DNA from: a virus
Length of the DNA: 34,160 nucleotides
Direction: 5' to 3' (one strand)
Virus record (IMG/VR): IMGVR_UViG_3300042475_001136
Span: 1 to 34,160 of that record
Both the position numbers and the translations under genes were made by a program. The notes beneath the pieces are model-generated. The model made no database searches and was not told the origin of the DNA. It was given only the letters and a program-made list of their open reading frames with translations. Every line of letters starts with the position of its first letter. Within the stretch, counting starts at the first letter, position 1. Below, one piece after another: positions 6,691 to 12,762 of this stretch.

Positions 6691-7295
6691 GTTTAATTCA
6701 AATTCAAAAGGAACTTAAAGTTCCTAAAAACCAAATGAACAAATTTGGTAATTACAGATTCAGATCTGCCGAAGATATAATTGAAGCGGCAAAACCTATT
6801 TGTCATAAACATGACTGTGCACTTACTATAAGTGATGAAGTTGTTTTGATTGGCGATAGGATCTACGTAAAAGCGACTGCAACTTTACACAAAAGCGATG
6901 GTGATTATTTTACCACAAATGGTTATGCAAGAGAAGAAGAAGTTAAAAAAGGTATGGATGCTGCACAAATTACAGGATCTGCCAGTTCTTATGCTCGTAA
7001 ATATGCATTGAATGGATTGTTTGCAATTGATGACACTAAAGACGCAGATTCAACTAATGATCACAAAGATGAAATTGGTGATGAAAAAAGATTGCAACTA
7101 ATCACAATGTTAGAAAACACATTGTATGATGAAGAAAAAAAATCTAAAATGGCAAATTTAATTGATTCATATACTACATGGGATCAATATAATAAAGCAT
7201 TTAAAGTTTTAATTGCAAATCAAATAGAAGATAAAGATCGTATTGCTATGGGTTTAAATTACAATCAATCTGATATTAAAAAAAGATTAAAATGA
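6687..7295 (+). CDS. ERF-family single-strand annealing protein
   Basis: 202 residues. The N-terminal 120 residues match the ERF superfamily of phage recombinases: KVPKNQMNKFGNYRFRSAEDI, a central beta region with a TTNGYAREEE stretch, and the signature GMDAAQITGSASSYARKYAL leading into FAIDDTKDAD. ERF proteins anneal complementary single strands in recombination-dependent replication or genome circularisation. The C-terminal 75 residues are helical and may bind partners. Downstream genes include an SSB-tailed protein and a VRR-NUC nuclease, a fitting recombination set. It overlaps its neighbours by 4 bp on both sides. Confidence 0.9.
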   Translation: MSLIQIQKELKVPKNQMNKFGNYRFRSAEDIIEAAKPICHKHDCALTISDEVVLIGDRIYVKATATLHKSDGDYFTTNGYAREEEVKKGMDAAQITGSASSYARKYALNGLFAIDDTKDADSTNDHKDEIGDEKRLQLITMLENTLYDEEKKSKMANLIDSYTTWDQYNKAFKVLIANQIEDKDRIAMGLNYNQSDIKKRLK

Positions 7296-7687
7296 GAGAA
7301 TACACTTTAGAAGAGTTAACAGACAAGGCAGAAAAAATGATTGATTTTTTACAAAAACCATTGCCAAAAAATGATTCTCATGATTATCATGATTCATTAA
7401 TTAAAAGATTAGACACATTAAATATTGCTATGACTCAATCTGGTGAATACAGAACAGCAGCAGAGTATAAAATTGACTGTGTAATTGATCTTGAAATTGG
7501 TGAAAAAATAGCTGAGATCATGGATGGCAAACTTGCTACATCTACAGTAAACATGTGGATCAAGAGTAAAGCAAGAGAATGGACACGTTTAAAAAATGCA
7601 TTTGATCGTATTAATTCTGCATCTGTACATCAGATAGACGCAATTAGATCTATTTTATCATGGGAGAAAGCCAAAATAAACCTTTAA
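7292..7687 (+). CDS. Hypothetical recombination-block protein (131 aa)
   Basis: 131 residues, soluble and mainly helical, starting in an ATGA overlap with the ERF gene. The C-terminal half, with VNMWIKSKAREWTRLKNAFD followed by HQIDAIRSILSWEK, has basic and aromatic residues that would suit binding to DNA or to the ERF protein. I do not recognise the family. The operon position suggests a recombination accessory. Confidence 0.7.
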   Translation: MREYTLEELTDKAEKMIDFLQKPLPKNDSHDYHDSLIKRLDTLNIAMTQSGEYRTAAEYKIDCVIDLEIGEKIAEIMDGKLATSTVNMWIKSKAREWTRLKNAFDRINSASVHQIDAIRSILSWEKAKINL

Positions 7688-7688
7688 T

Positions 7689-7901
7689 ATGAAACAAGAA
7701 ACCTATCAAGACTTAGAAAATGGAATGCAAAAATTGCTTCCAATGGAAAGACAAATGTTGTTAGCTGAAGTTTACCACTATGCTTGGTATTCATCTGAAG
7801 CTTATCATGAACTAAAAACATTCTTAAAAAAATGGGAAAAAGAATGTGAATTTAAAGCAGTATTTTTTAAACCGGATTCAGAAGAATCCACAAATCAATA
7901 A
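7689..7901 (+). CDS. Hypothetical protein (70 aa)
   Basis: 70 residues, one base after the previous stop. Helical and charged, with a hydrophobic and aromatic middle (RQMLLAEVYHYAWYSS) and a lysine-rich segment (ELKTFLKKWEKECEFK). No motif or family recognised. Part of the recombination operon by spacing. Confidence 0.65.
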   Translation: MKQETYQDLENGMQKLLPMERQMLLAEVYHYAWYSSEAYHELKTFLKKWEKECEFKAVFFKPDSEESTNQ

Positions 7902-7905
7902 TAAA

Positions 7906-8145
7906 ATGTCAGAAGCAAAAAAAGAATCAATTGGTGCATGGAAAAACATGACTAAAGAAGGAAAAGAGGTAATTAAATTTACTATTAAAGGTCAACGTTA
8001 TAATATGTGGGTTAATCAATACAAAGATAAATCTGCACAACCAGACTATAAGATCTACGAAGACAACTGGGTAGATCCTAATGCAAAGCAAACAACACCA
8101 CAACCAACACCAATTACAGAAACAGAAGACGATTTACCATTTTAA
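7906..8145 (+). CDS. Small protein with an SSB-type acidic tail
   Basis: 79 residues from ATG 7906; an in-frame TTG at 7846 would extend it into the previous gene, so the ATG is preferred. Residues 1-55 contain beta-like stretches (KEVIKFTIKGQRYNMWVNQY). A Pro/Thr/Gln-rich linker (KQTTPQPTPITETE) then leads to the extreme C-terminus DDLPF, the tip that bacterial single-strand binding proteins use to recruit replication partners. No full OB fold of normal SSB length (about 110 residues) is visible. It may be a minimal ssDNA-binding protein or a protein that mimics the SSB tail. Confidence 0.75.
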   Translation: MSEAKKESIGAWKNMTKEGKEVIKFTIKGQRYNMWVNQYKDKSAQPDYKIYEDNWVDPNAKQTTPQPTPITETEDDLPF

Positions 8146-8147
8146 TT

Positions 8148-8573
8148 ATGCAATTAGAAAATAACTTAGTACAGTATTACAAAGATCAAGTGAGAAATTT
8201 AAAAACTTTGCATAAGACATTAGTCAATGCAAATTTAATTCACGATCAATTTGCAGTTGGATCTATAAATACTACAATAAGTGCTCGTAAGCTTGTAGAA
8301 CTTGTTGGTGATATGTTTGATTTAGATATTCTTGAAAAGAATAGATCTAAAAAACATACTATTGCAAGAAAAATGTCAGCTTACATTCTTAAAAAATATA
8401 CAAGACTTTCTTTGCAAGAAATTGCCCCATTAATTGGAGTAGTAGATCATACTACTGTTATTTACAATGTAAAAACAGCCTCTGATTATATAGATACTGA
8501 TGAATGGTTTAAAGAAAAAATTGAAGAAATTGAGAAAGAGATTGAAAATTATAGTATATTTGTAGGTCAATAA
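8148..8573 (+). CDS. Orphan DnaA domain IV protein (replication initiator-like)
   Basis: 141 residues. Residues 69-110 match the DNA-binding domain IV of DnaA: KKHTIARKMSAYILKKYTRL, SLQEIAPLIGVVDHTTVIY, with the DHTT recognition signature at 100-103. The AAA+ ATPase domain is absent; the N-terminal 65 residues are helical with no P-loop. It could bind DnaA boxes in the phage or host origin and recruit or block host DnaA. It sits among replication genes, just before a structured leader and a primosome-type gene. Confidence 0.88.
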   Translation: MQLENNLVQYYKDQVRNLKTLHKTLVNANLIHDQFAVGSINTTISARKLVELVGDMFDLDILEKNRSKKHTIARKMSAYILKKYTRLSLQEIAPLIGVVDHTTVIYNVKTASDYIDTDEWFKEKIEEIEKEIENYSIFVGQ

Positions 8574-8584
8574 TCATTCAAAAA

Positions 8585-8670
8585 GCAATATGCGACATTG
8601 CAAGATTTACAATATTGGGCCGAGGATGAACAGGTAGTCGCATTACCTGGGATTCTGAAGCCCATTTTTT
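8585..8670 (+). ncRNA. Structured leader with two kissing hairpins and a terminator-like stem
   Basis: The only spacer of about 100 bp in the replication block. Hairpin 1 is GCAAT (8585-8589), loop ATGCGAC (8590-8596), ATTGC (8597-8601). Hairpin 2 is CAGGTA (8631-8636), loop GTCGCAT (8637-8643), TACCTG (8644-8649). The two 7-nt loops are perfectly complementary. TGGGC (8616-8620) pairs with GCCCA (8660-8664) around hairpin 2 and is followed by six T (8665-8670), like an intrinsic terminator. GCAATAT (8585-8591) could instead pair with ATATTG (8612-8617), giving a second fold. ATG 8675 follows at once, so control of that gene is inferred. No known riboswitch class is recognised. Confidence 0.65.
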
Positions 8671-8674
8671 ATTT

Positions 8675-9292
8675 ATGTCTAAAGATCCAGCCGTGTTATT
8701 TTATACATCAGATTTTTTGTCTGGTACATTTACCATGACAGATGAGCAAGTAGGAAAATACATTAGACTGTTATGCCTTCAGCATCAAAAAGGCAAGTTA
8801 ACTGAAAAGGATATGCTCAGCATATGCAAAGCATATGATGTTGACATTTGGGAAAAATTTGATCAAGTAGATGGTCTGTTTATAAACAAGAAAATGTTTG
8901 AAGAGTCTGAAAGACGCAAGAAATTTACAGAAAGTCGTAGATCTAATGCAAAAACAGTTAAAAGTGATAGCATATCCTTAGCATATCCTCAGCATATGCC
9001 TATGCATATGGAAACTGAAACTATAACTATAACTAATAAAGATATATTTATAAATAATATAGAAGAGTATCGAGGAATTTTAGAAGATTCTTATGATGAA
9101 TTTTTAGAATATTGGACAGAACCGTCAAAAAGTGGTAAATTGCGTTACGAAATGGAAAAGTTCTTCGATGTAAAAAGAAGAGTTAATACTTGGATTAAAA
9201 ACAAACTAAGATATGGAAATAAATCTACAACAAGTTCTGGCAACAAGTCAGAGCAAAGAATTGCAAGCCTTAAAAACTGGGTTAATAGCTAA
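8675..9292 (+). CDS. Primosome-type replication protein (DUF1376/YdaU-like)
   Basis: 205 residues. The N-terminus (PAVLFYTSDFLSGTFTMTDE, then VGKYIRLLCLQHQKGKLT) matches the winged-helix domain found in phage replisome organisers and YdaU/DUF1376-type proteins, which open origins or load helicase. A low-complexity linker with repeated His/Met/Thr follows (about 100-122), then a helical C-terminal domain (SYDEFLEYWTEPSKSGKLRY, WIKNKLRYG). Its start stands right after the T-run of the structured leader, which may regulate it. The 3' end overlaps the next gene by 80 bp. Confidence 0.8.
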   Translation: MSKDPAVLFYTSDFLSGTFTMTDEQVGKYIRLLCLQHQKGKLTEKDMLSICKAYDVDIWEKFDQVDGLFINKKMFEESERRKKFTESRRSNAKTVKSDSISLAYPQHMPMHMETETITITNKDIFINNIEEYRGILEDSYDEFLEYWTEPSKSGKLRYEMEKFFDVKRRVNTWIKNKLRYGNKSTTSSGNKSEQRIASLKNWVNS

Positions 9293-9968
9293 ACAAGATC
9301 ATGATATTGTAGATGCTTTTGCTGGAGAAAAGATTGCATCAATATCTACACAAACCTTAAAACAAGCTCTTGCTTACATTTTTACATTAATTGGACTGTC
9401 AAATCCTCCAATGGCGGAGGAATTTATGATCATAGAAGAATTTATTAGATCAAGCTATTCACAATTCACAATTGATGAATTTCGACTTGCTTTTAAGCTT
9501 GCAGTTCAAAATAAATTGGATTGTAGTGTTGAACATTATGAAAAATTTAGTCCTAAGTTTATAGGTCAAGTCATGAACGCATATAGGACTAAAGCTAATG
9601 ACATTAGAAAGATCCAAAGTTATAAATCAATAGAAACTATGCCTGTGCCACAACTGTCAGAAAATGACATAGTAGAATTTACCAGAAATGAATGGATGCA
9701 AGGCAAGAAAGAAGACTTTAATAGAGTTTTTAATGCTGACAAGGTTTTTGCTATATTGCATAAACAAGGAAAGTTAAATCTTACTAAAGAAGAAATTGAT
9801 CAAACAGTTAAAATGGTTAGAGAAGATAATCTGCAAAGATTTAATAAAATGAGCCATTTAGACATGAAAGAATTTTCTAAAAAAATGAAAGATGAAGATT
9901 TTCTTGAAACGCAATGTAAAAAACTAACATTAGTAAAATATTTTGAAAATTTATCAAGTAACATATAG
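9213..9968 (+). CDS. Replication-block protein (251 aa), possible helicase loader or partner
   Basis: 251 residues from ATG 9213, 80 bp inside the upstream gene in another frame. It is fully helical, with TLKQALAYIFTLIGLSNPPM, EEFIRSSYSQFTIDEFRLAF and FIGQVMNAYRTKAND. The middle recalls phage and host helicase-loader or primosome proteins that lack an ATPase domain, and no Walker motif is present. The role is inferred from position after the primosome-type gene. Downstream starts before 9213 are absent from this frame, and the next Met is at residue 68, so the overlap is probably real. Confidence 0.75.
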   Translation: MEINLQQVLATSQSKELQALKTGLIAKQDHDIVDAFAGEKIASISTQTLKQALAYIFTLIGLSNPPMAEEFMIIEEFIRSSYSQFTIDEFRLAFKLAVQNKLDCSVEHYEKFSPKFIGQVMNAYRTKANDIRKIQSYKSIETMPVPQLSENDIVEFTRNEWMQGKKEDFNRVFNADKVFAILHKQGKLNLTKEEIDQTVKMVREDNLQRFNKMSHLDMKEFSKKMKDEDFLETQCKKLTLVKYFENLSSNI

Positions 9969-10122
9969 TCACCATGGTATCAGAAAGTGGATATACACTT
10001 CTGACTTTGAAACTTATTATAAATCTTATGTGGAAGCTCAAGAAAGAGAGAGTGGATTCTCTATGCCGGAACAATTTCAAAAAGAAATGTACAAAATGCG
10101 AGAAATTAAAGGACTATTTTGA
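9943..10122 (+). CDS. Overlooked 59-aa protein with TTG start
   Basis: A frame from TTG 9943 to TGA 10122 reads like a real protein: MKIYQVTYSHHGIRKW (TTG read as Met), then SDFETYYKSYVEAQERES, ending MPEQFQKEMYKMREIKG. It has the amphipathic, aromatic pattern of a folded small protein, unlike the overlapping frame from 9974, whose first 18-26 residues look random. It overlaps the previous gene by 26 bp and the next by about 95 bp. The TTG start, after an A/T-rich stretch, is the only suitable start codon. The family is not known to me. Confidence 0.6.
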   Translation: MKIYQVTYSHHGIRKWIYTSDFETYYKSYVEAQERESGFSMPEQFQKEMYKMREIKGLF

Positions 10123-10240
10123 TTTTTATATAAACAAGAAAAGAGTAGATGGTAGATCTACAAAATGCATAAAATGTATAAATAAATACGCAAATGGTAG
10201 AATTAAACAAATTAAAGAAGGAACTATAAAAGCATTTTAA
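10028..10240 (+). CDS. Small zinc-finger protein (CxxC-CxxC)
   Basis: The frame is open from 9974, but the convincing part begins near 10052-10085. ATG 10028 gives 70 residues; GTG 10052 is an alternative. KKKCTKCEKLKDYFDFYINK followed by STKCIKCINKYANGRIK is the CxxC...CxxC ribbon seen in many phage HNH-related or stand-alone zinc proteins. No catalytic His-Asn-His is present, so a nuclease role is not supported. The basic C-terminus suits nucleic-acid binding. The stop overlaps the next start (TAATG). Confidence 0.65.
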   Translation: MWKLKKERVDSLCRNNFKKKCTKCEKLKDYFDFYINKKRVDGRSTKCIKCINKYANGRIKQIKEGTIKAF

Positions 10241-10554
10241 TGGATATATCAGCAAATGATCTAACTAAATGGGCAAAGAAAAGTCTTGAATATATTGGTT
10301 ACAGGCTTAACAGGGTTAACAATATACCATGGGGAAAAAGAAAAGGAACTGTAGAAAAAGGATGGGCAGATCTACAAGGATATGATTCTACAGGAAAATA
10401 TGTGGCAATAGAAGTCAAGAAAATAGGTGATCGCTTAAGTAAGGAGCAAATTGATCGTTTGCAAGATATTTTTAATTGTGGAGGAATAGTTTATATTTGT
10501 ACAGAAAAAGATGGACAACCCACATTAATAGAATGGTCAAAAATAAAATTTTAG
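10240..10554 (+). CDS. VRR-NUC domain nuclease
   Basis: 104 residues, the usual length of stand-alone phage VRR-NUC proteins of the PD-(D/E)XK superfamily. Active-site residues are in place: Asp44 in KGWADLQGY and Glu58-x-Lys60 in VAIEVKK, followed by LSKEQIDRLQDIFNCGGIVY, the helix and strand typical of the fold. Such enzymes cut branched or flap DNA and often act as Holliday-junction resolvases, which fits the ERF recombination block and packaging. It overlaps the sigma-like gene by 22 bp. Confidence 0.88.
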   Translation: MDISANDLTKWAKKSLEYIGYRLNRVNNIPWGKRKGTVEKGWADLQGYDSTGKYVAIEVKKIGDRLSKEQIDRLQDIFNCGGIVYICTEKDGQPTLIEWSKIKF

Positions 10555-11033
10555 CAGAGTTTTGGGAAAGTAAAGAGGTTAATGAAGCCTTTGCTAAAAT
10601 GCAACCTGAAGAACTACAGTACGATCTAAAGGCAGAAGTTTTTTTAGTTCTTTGTGAAATGGAAGATCAAAAATTAATTGGAATGTATGAAAGAAATGAA
10701 CTTAAATTTTATGTTGTAAGAACAATGCTTAACATGATAAAATCAGATAGAAGTTTATTTTATAAAAACTATCGCAATCATGTTGAGTTTGGATTCAATG
10801 ATCATAGTAAAGAAATAGAAAGATTAAATTATGAACCAACAGATCTTATAGATCGATTAGAAAAAAATTTAGAAGAATTACATTGGTATAATAAGACTAT
10901 TTTAAAGCTTTATGCGATTGATTTTAAAAAAAATGCAAAAGAATTAAGTAGAAAAACTGGAATACCTTATATGTCAATCATTAGAACAATATCAAAAACC
11001 AAATCTGAAATTAAAGAAAAACTTAAAAAATGA
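10533..11033 (+). CDS. Sigma-70-like transcription factor
   Basis: 166 residues from ATG 10533 (MVKNKILAEFWES); a longer open frame from 10476 lies inside the VRR-NUC gene and is rejected. The N-terminal half resembles sigma region 2 (DLKAEVFLVLCEMEDQKLIG, then ELKFYVVRTMLNMIKS, FYKNYRN). The last 50 residues form a helix-turn-helix like region 4 (ILKLYAI, KELSRKTGIPYMSIIRTISK). Similar sigma-like proteins are common in Bacteroidota phages. It could direct host RNA polymerase to phage promoters such as the paired TAnnTTAG elements at 5960 and 16107. Family assignment is from pattern only. Confidence 0.75.
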   Translation: MVKNKILAEFWESKEVNEAFAKMQPEELQYDLKAEVFLVLCEMEDQKLIGMYERNELKFYVVRTMLNMIKSDRSLFYKNYRNHVEFGFNDHSKEIERLNYEPTDLIDRLEKNLEELHWYNKTILKLYAIDFKKNAKELSRKTGIPYMSIIRTISKTKSEIKEKLKK

Positions 11034-11269
11034 TTTTGTCAATTTTAACTGCTATATGTGCATCACTATTTATTAACGATATACATAACCTTCCCTTTAA
11101 ATGGAAAATCAACTACAAGCCTTTTAATTGCGGAAGTTGCTTGGCTGCGTGGCTTGCACCAATACACTATTTCTCACCTGAACTAATTCAAAATATTACA
11201 TCAACGATATTTATTGCAGGATTTTTAGCGCCTATAGTTTCAAAATTAATATGGAATTTATGGAAATAA
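11030..11269 (+). CDS. Small membrane protein with CGSC motif
   Basis: 79 residues with an N-terminal hydrophobic segment (ILSILTAICASLFI) and a C-terminal one (ITSTIFIAGFLAPIVSKLI). Between them stands FNCGSCLAAWLAP. This pattern, two membrane segments around a CxxC followed by Trp, recurs in small Bacteroidota phage proteins of unknown role. It starts in an ATGA overlap with the sigma-like gene and overlaps the next gene by 19 bp. Confidence 0.7.
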   Translation: MILSILTAICASLFINDIHNLPFKWKINYKPFNCGSCLAAWLAPIHYFSPELIQNITSTIFIAGFLAPIVSKLIWNLWK

Positions 11270-11571
11270 AACAAGAACACAGAAATTGGTTAGATGCAAA
11301 CATAGGAAACTATGAAACAGCAAAGAATGGTTACATAAGAAACCTTGATTTGCCAGATTTACAAATGTATGAGCATATTTATAGGATATATTTAGATCCT
11401 AATTTTTTACTTTCTGTTTGGTGTGGCAATTGTAAATATGAAATGATAATGAGACTTTATAAATGGTATGAGCAACAACCTGTGCCAACATATTGGCATA
11501 AAGAACCTGTTGAAATTGTTTTAAATCAACAACCAAAACCAAAAAGAAAATATACTAAAAAAAATGGCTAA
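11251..11571 (+). CDS. Hypothetical protein with basic tail (106 aa)
   Basis: 106 residues from ATG 11251; ATG 11260 (MEIKQEHRNW) is equally possible. The fold looks helical (QMYEHIYRIYLDPNFLLSVW). CGNCKYEMI could bind metal with partners elsewhere. The tail PKPKRKYTKKNG is strongly basic and could bind DNA or membrane. Similar proteins seem common in Bacteroidota phages, with no known role. It overlaps the next gene by 8 bp. Confidence 0.65.
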   Translation: MEFMEIKQEHRNWLDANIGNYETAKNGYIRNLDLPDLQMYEHIYRIYLDPNFLLSVWCGNCKYEMIMRLYKWYEQQPVPTYWHKEPVEIVLNQQPKPKRKYTKKNG

Positions 11572-12046
11572 CATAATACATCCAACGGCAGTAATTGGTG
11601 ACAATGTTATTTTAGGAGACAATAATTTTATTGGTCCTTATTGTGTTATTGGTGAAAAAGCTGAACATAAAAAATATTGGGATCAACCAATTGGAAAAGT
11701 TATAATTGGAAATAATAATATTATTACTGGTTTAGTAACAATAGATGCAGGAACTGAAACAGACACAAGGATTGAAAATGATTGTTTTATAATGAAACAT
11801 GCACACATAGGTCATGATTGTAAAATTTTAAGTAAAGTTACTATTTCATGTGGAGCAAAAATTGGTGGTCACTCAATTATTGGAGAGTCTTCTAATATTG
11901 GATTAAATGCTGTATTACATCAATTTAGTGTTGTAAGAAAAGGATGCATGATAGGTGCAAGTGCGTTTTTTAAAGGAGAATCAGAAGTTGAAACTAAATA
12001 CGCAGGGGTGCCAGCTCGTAAACTTGGAAAAAATATTAAAAAATGA
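11564..12046 (+). CDS. LpxA-like hexapeptide acyltransferase
   Basis: 160 residues made almost wholly of hexapeptide repeats of a left-handed beta helix (HPTAVIGDNVILGDNNFIGP, VIIGNNNII). The segment KHAHIGHDCKIL carries His81 and His84, matching the AHIAHDC motif around the catalytic His of LpxA, and VLHQFSVVRKG matches another LpxA motif. LpxA itself is about 260 residues; the helical C-terminal domain is missing, so a different acyl or acetyl transfer on a sugar nucleotide is likely. It heads a three-gene overlapping cassette with two glycosyltransferases, suggesting sugar modification of virion, DNA or host surface. Confidence 0.85.
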   Translation: MANIIHPTAVIGDNVILGDNNFIGPYCVIGEKAEHKKYWDQPIGKVIIGNNNIITGLVTIDAGTETDTRIENDCFIMKHAHIGHDCKILSKVTISCGAKIGGHSIIGESSNIGLNAVLHQFSVVRKGCMIGASAFFKGESEVETKYAGVPARKLGKNIKK

Positions 12047-12762
12047 GAGTAGCAGTTATTTTATTAATGCAAAATAGATTTGATTTAACAACTAAAGTTA
12101 TTCAAAATAATTTTTTTAATGCAGGTATTGATGCTGACTGTTATTTGATTGATACAGGTAGTGATGAATCATTTGGATCAAATTATCCATTTGCTGGATT
12201 TTATGCGTCTAAAGAAAAAATGGGAATATCTGCTGGAGTAAATATTGGTTTAAAATTAGCATTACAATATAGATCTTATGATGGAGTTGTTTTAATGGCA
12301 AATGATATTTTAATGCCTGATAATTGGTTAAGTGATTTTGCTTATTATGCGCAAACAGTCAAAAAAACTGGAATAATTGGAATTCATTGTGTAGAAGAGT
12401 TGCCAGCATTAGTAGATGGAATTCACAAAACGCATACGCCATTTGGAAATAATTTTTTATCAATGGATTTAATTGAAGCAATTGGTGGTTACAATGAAGA
12501 ATATGATCCATATGGAATGCAAGATCGTGATTATGCAGAAAGAGCAATTTTGGCTGGATTTACAAATTATTATATAATTGGAAAGTCAGAACATATTGGT
12601 CATGATGTTGGAAATGGAACTGAATACAGAAGAATGAAAGATGAAAGTTTAGCTCGAGCACAATCTGTTTGGGAAAAATATCAACCTATATATCACAATG
12701 AAAAAAGAATCTATGCGAATTTTAGCGATAACATCCAAGAATTCAGGCGTCGGTTATCATAG
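12043..12762 (+). CDS. Family 2-like glycosyltransferase (GT-A fold)
   Basis: 239 residues. Features of GT-A enzymes: N-terminal strand VAVILLMQNRFDLT, YLIDTGSDES, the KEKMGISAGVNIGLKLAL helix, VLMANDILMPDNWL with Asn-Asp in the place of the metal-binding DxD, and GGYNEEYDPYGMQDRDYAERA with the acceptor-side acidic residues. It would transfer a sugar from a nucleotide donor. The target is unknown; glycosylated virion proteins, host surface sugars or modified bases are all possible. It starts in an ATGA overlap with the acyltransferase gene. Confidence 0.85.
   Translation: MRVAVILLMQNRFDLTTKVIQNNFFNAGIDADCYLIDTGSDESFGSNYPFAGFYASKEKMGISAGVNIGLKLALQYRSYDGVVLMANDILMPDNWLSDFAYYAQTVKKTGIIGIHCVEELPALVDGIHKTHTPFGNNFLSMDLIEAIGGYNEEYDPYGMQDRDYAERAILAGFTNYYIIGKSEHIGHDVGNGTEYRRMKDESLARAQSVWEKYQPIYHNEKRIYANFSDNIQEFRRRLS

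Noticed and set aside
8590-8637. 15-codon frame starting in the loop of hairpin 1
   Set aside because: Its bases are better explained by the paired hairpin and loop structure; the peptide is short and unremarkable.
8616-8664. tRNA or known riboswitch in the replication spacer
   Set aside because: No cloverleaf, anticodon arm or T-loop sequence fits, and the junction does not match purine, preQ1, SAM, fluoride or c-di-GMP riboswitch cores that I can recall.
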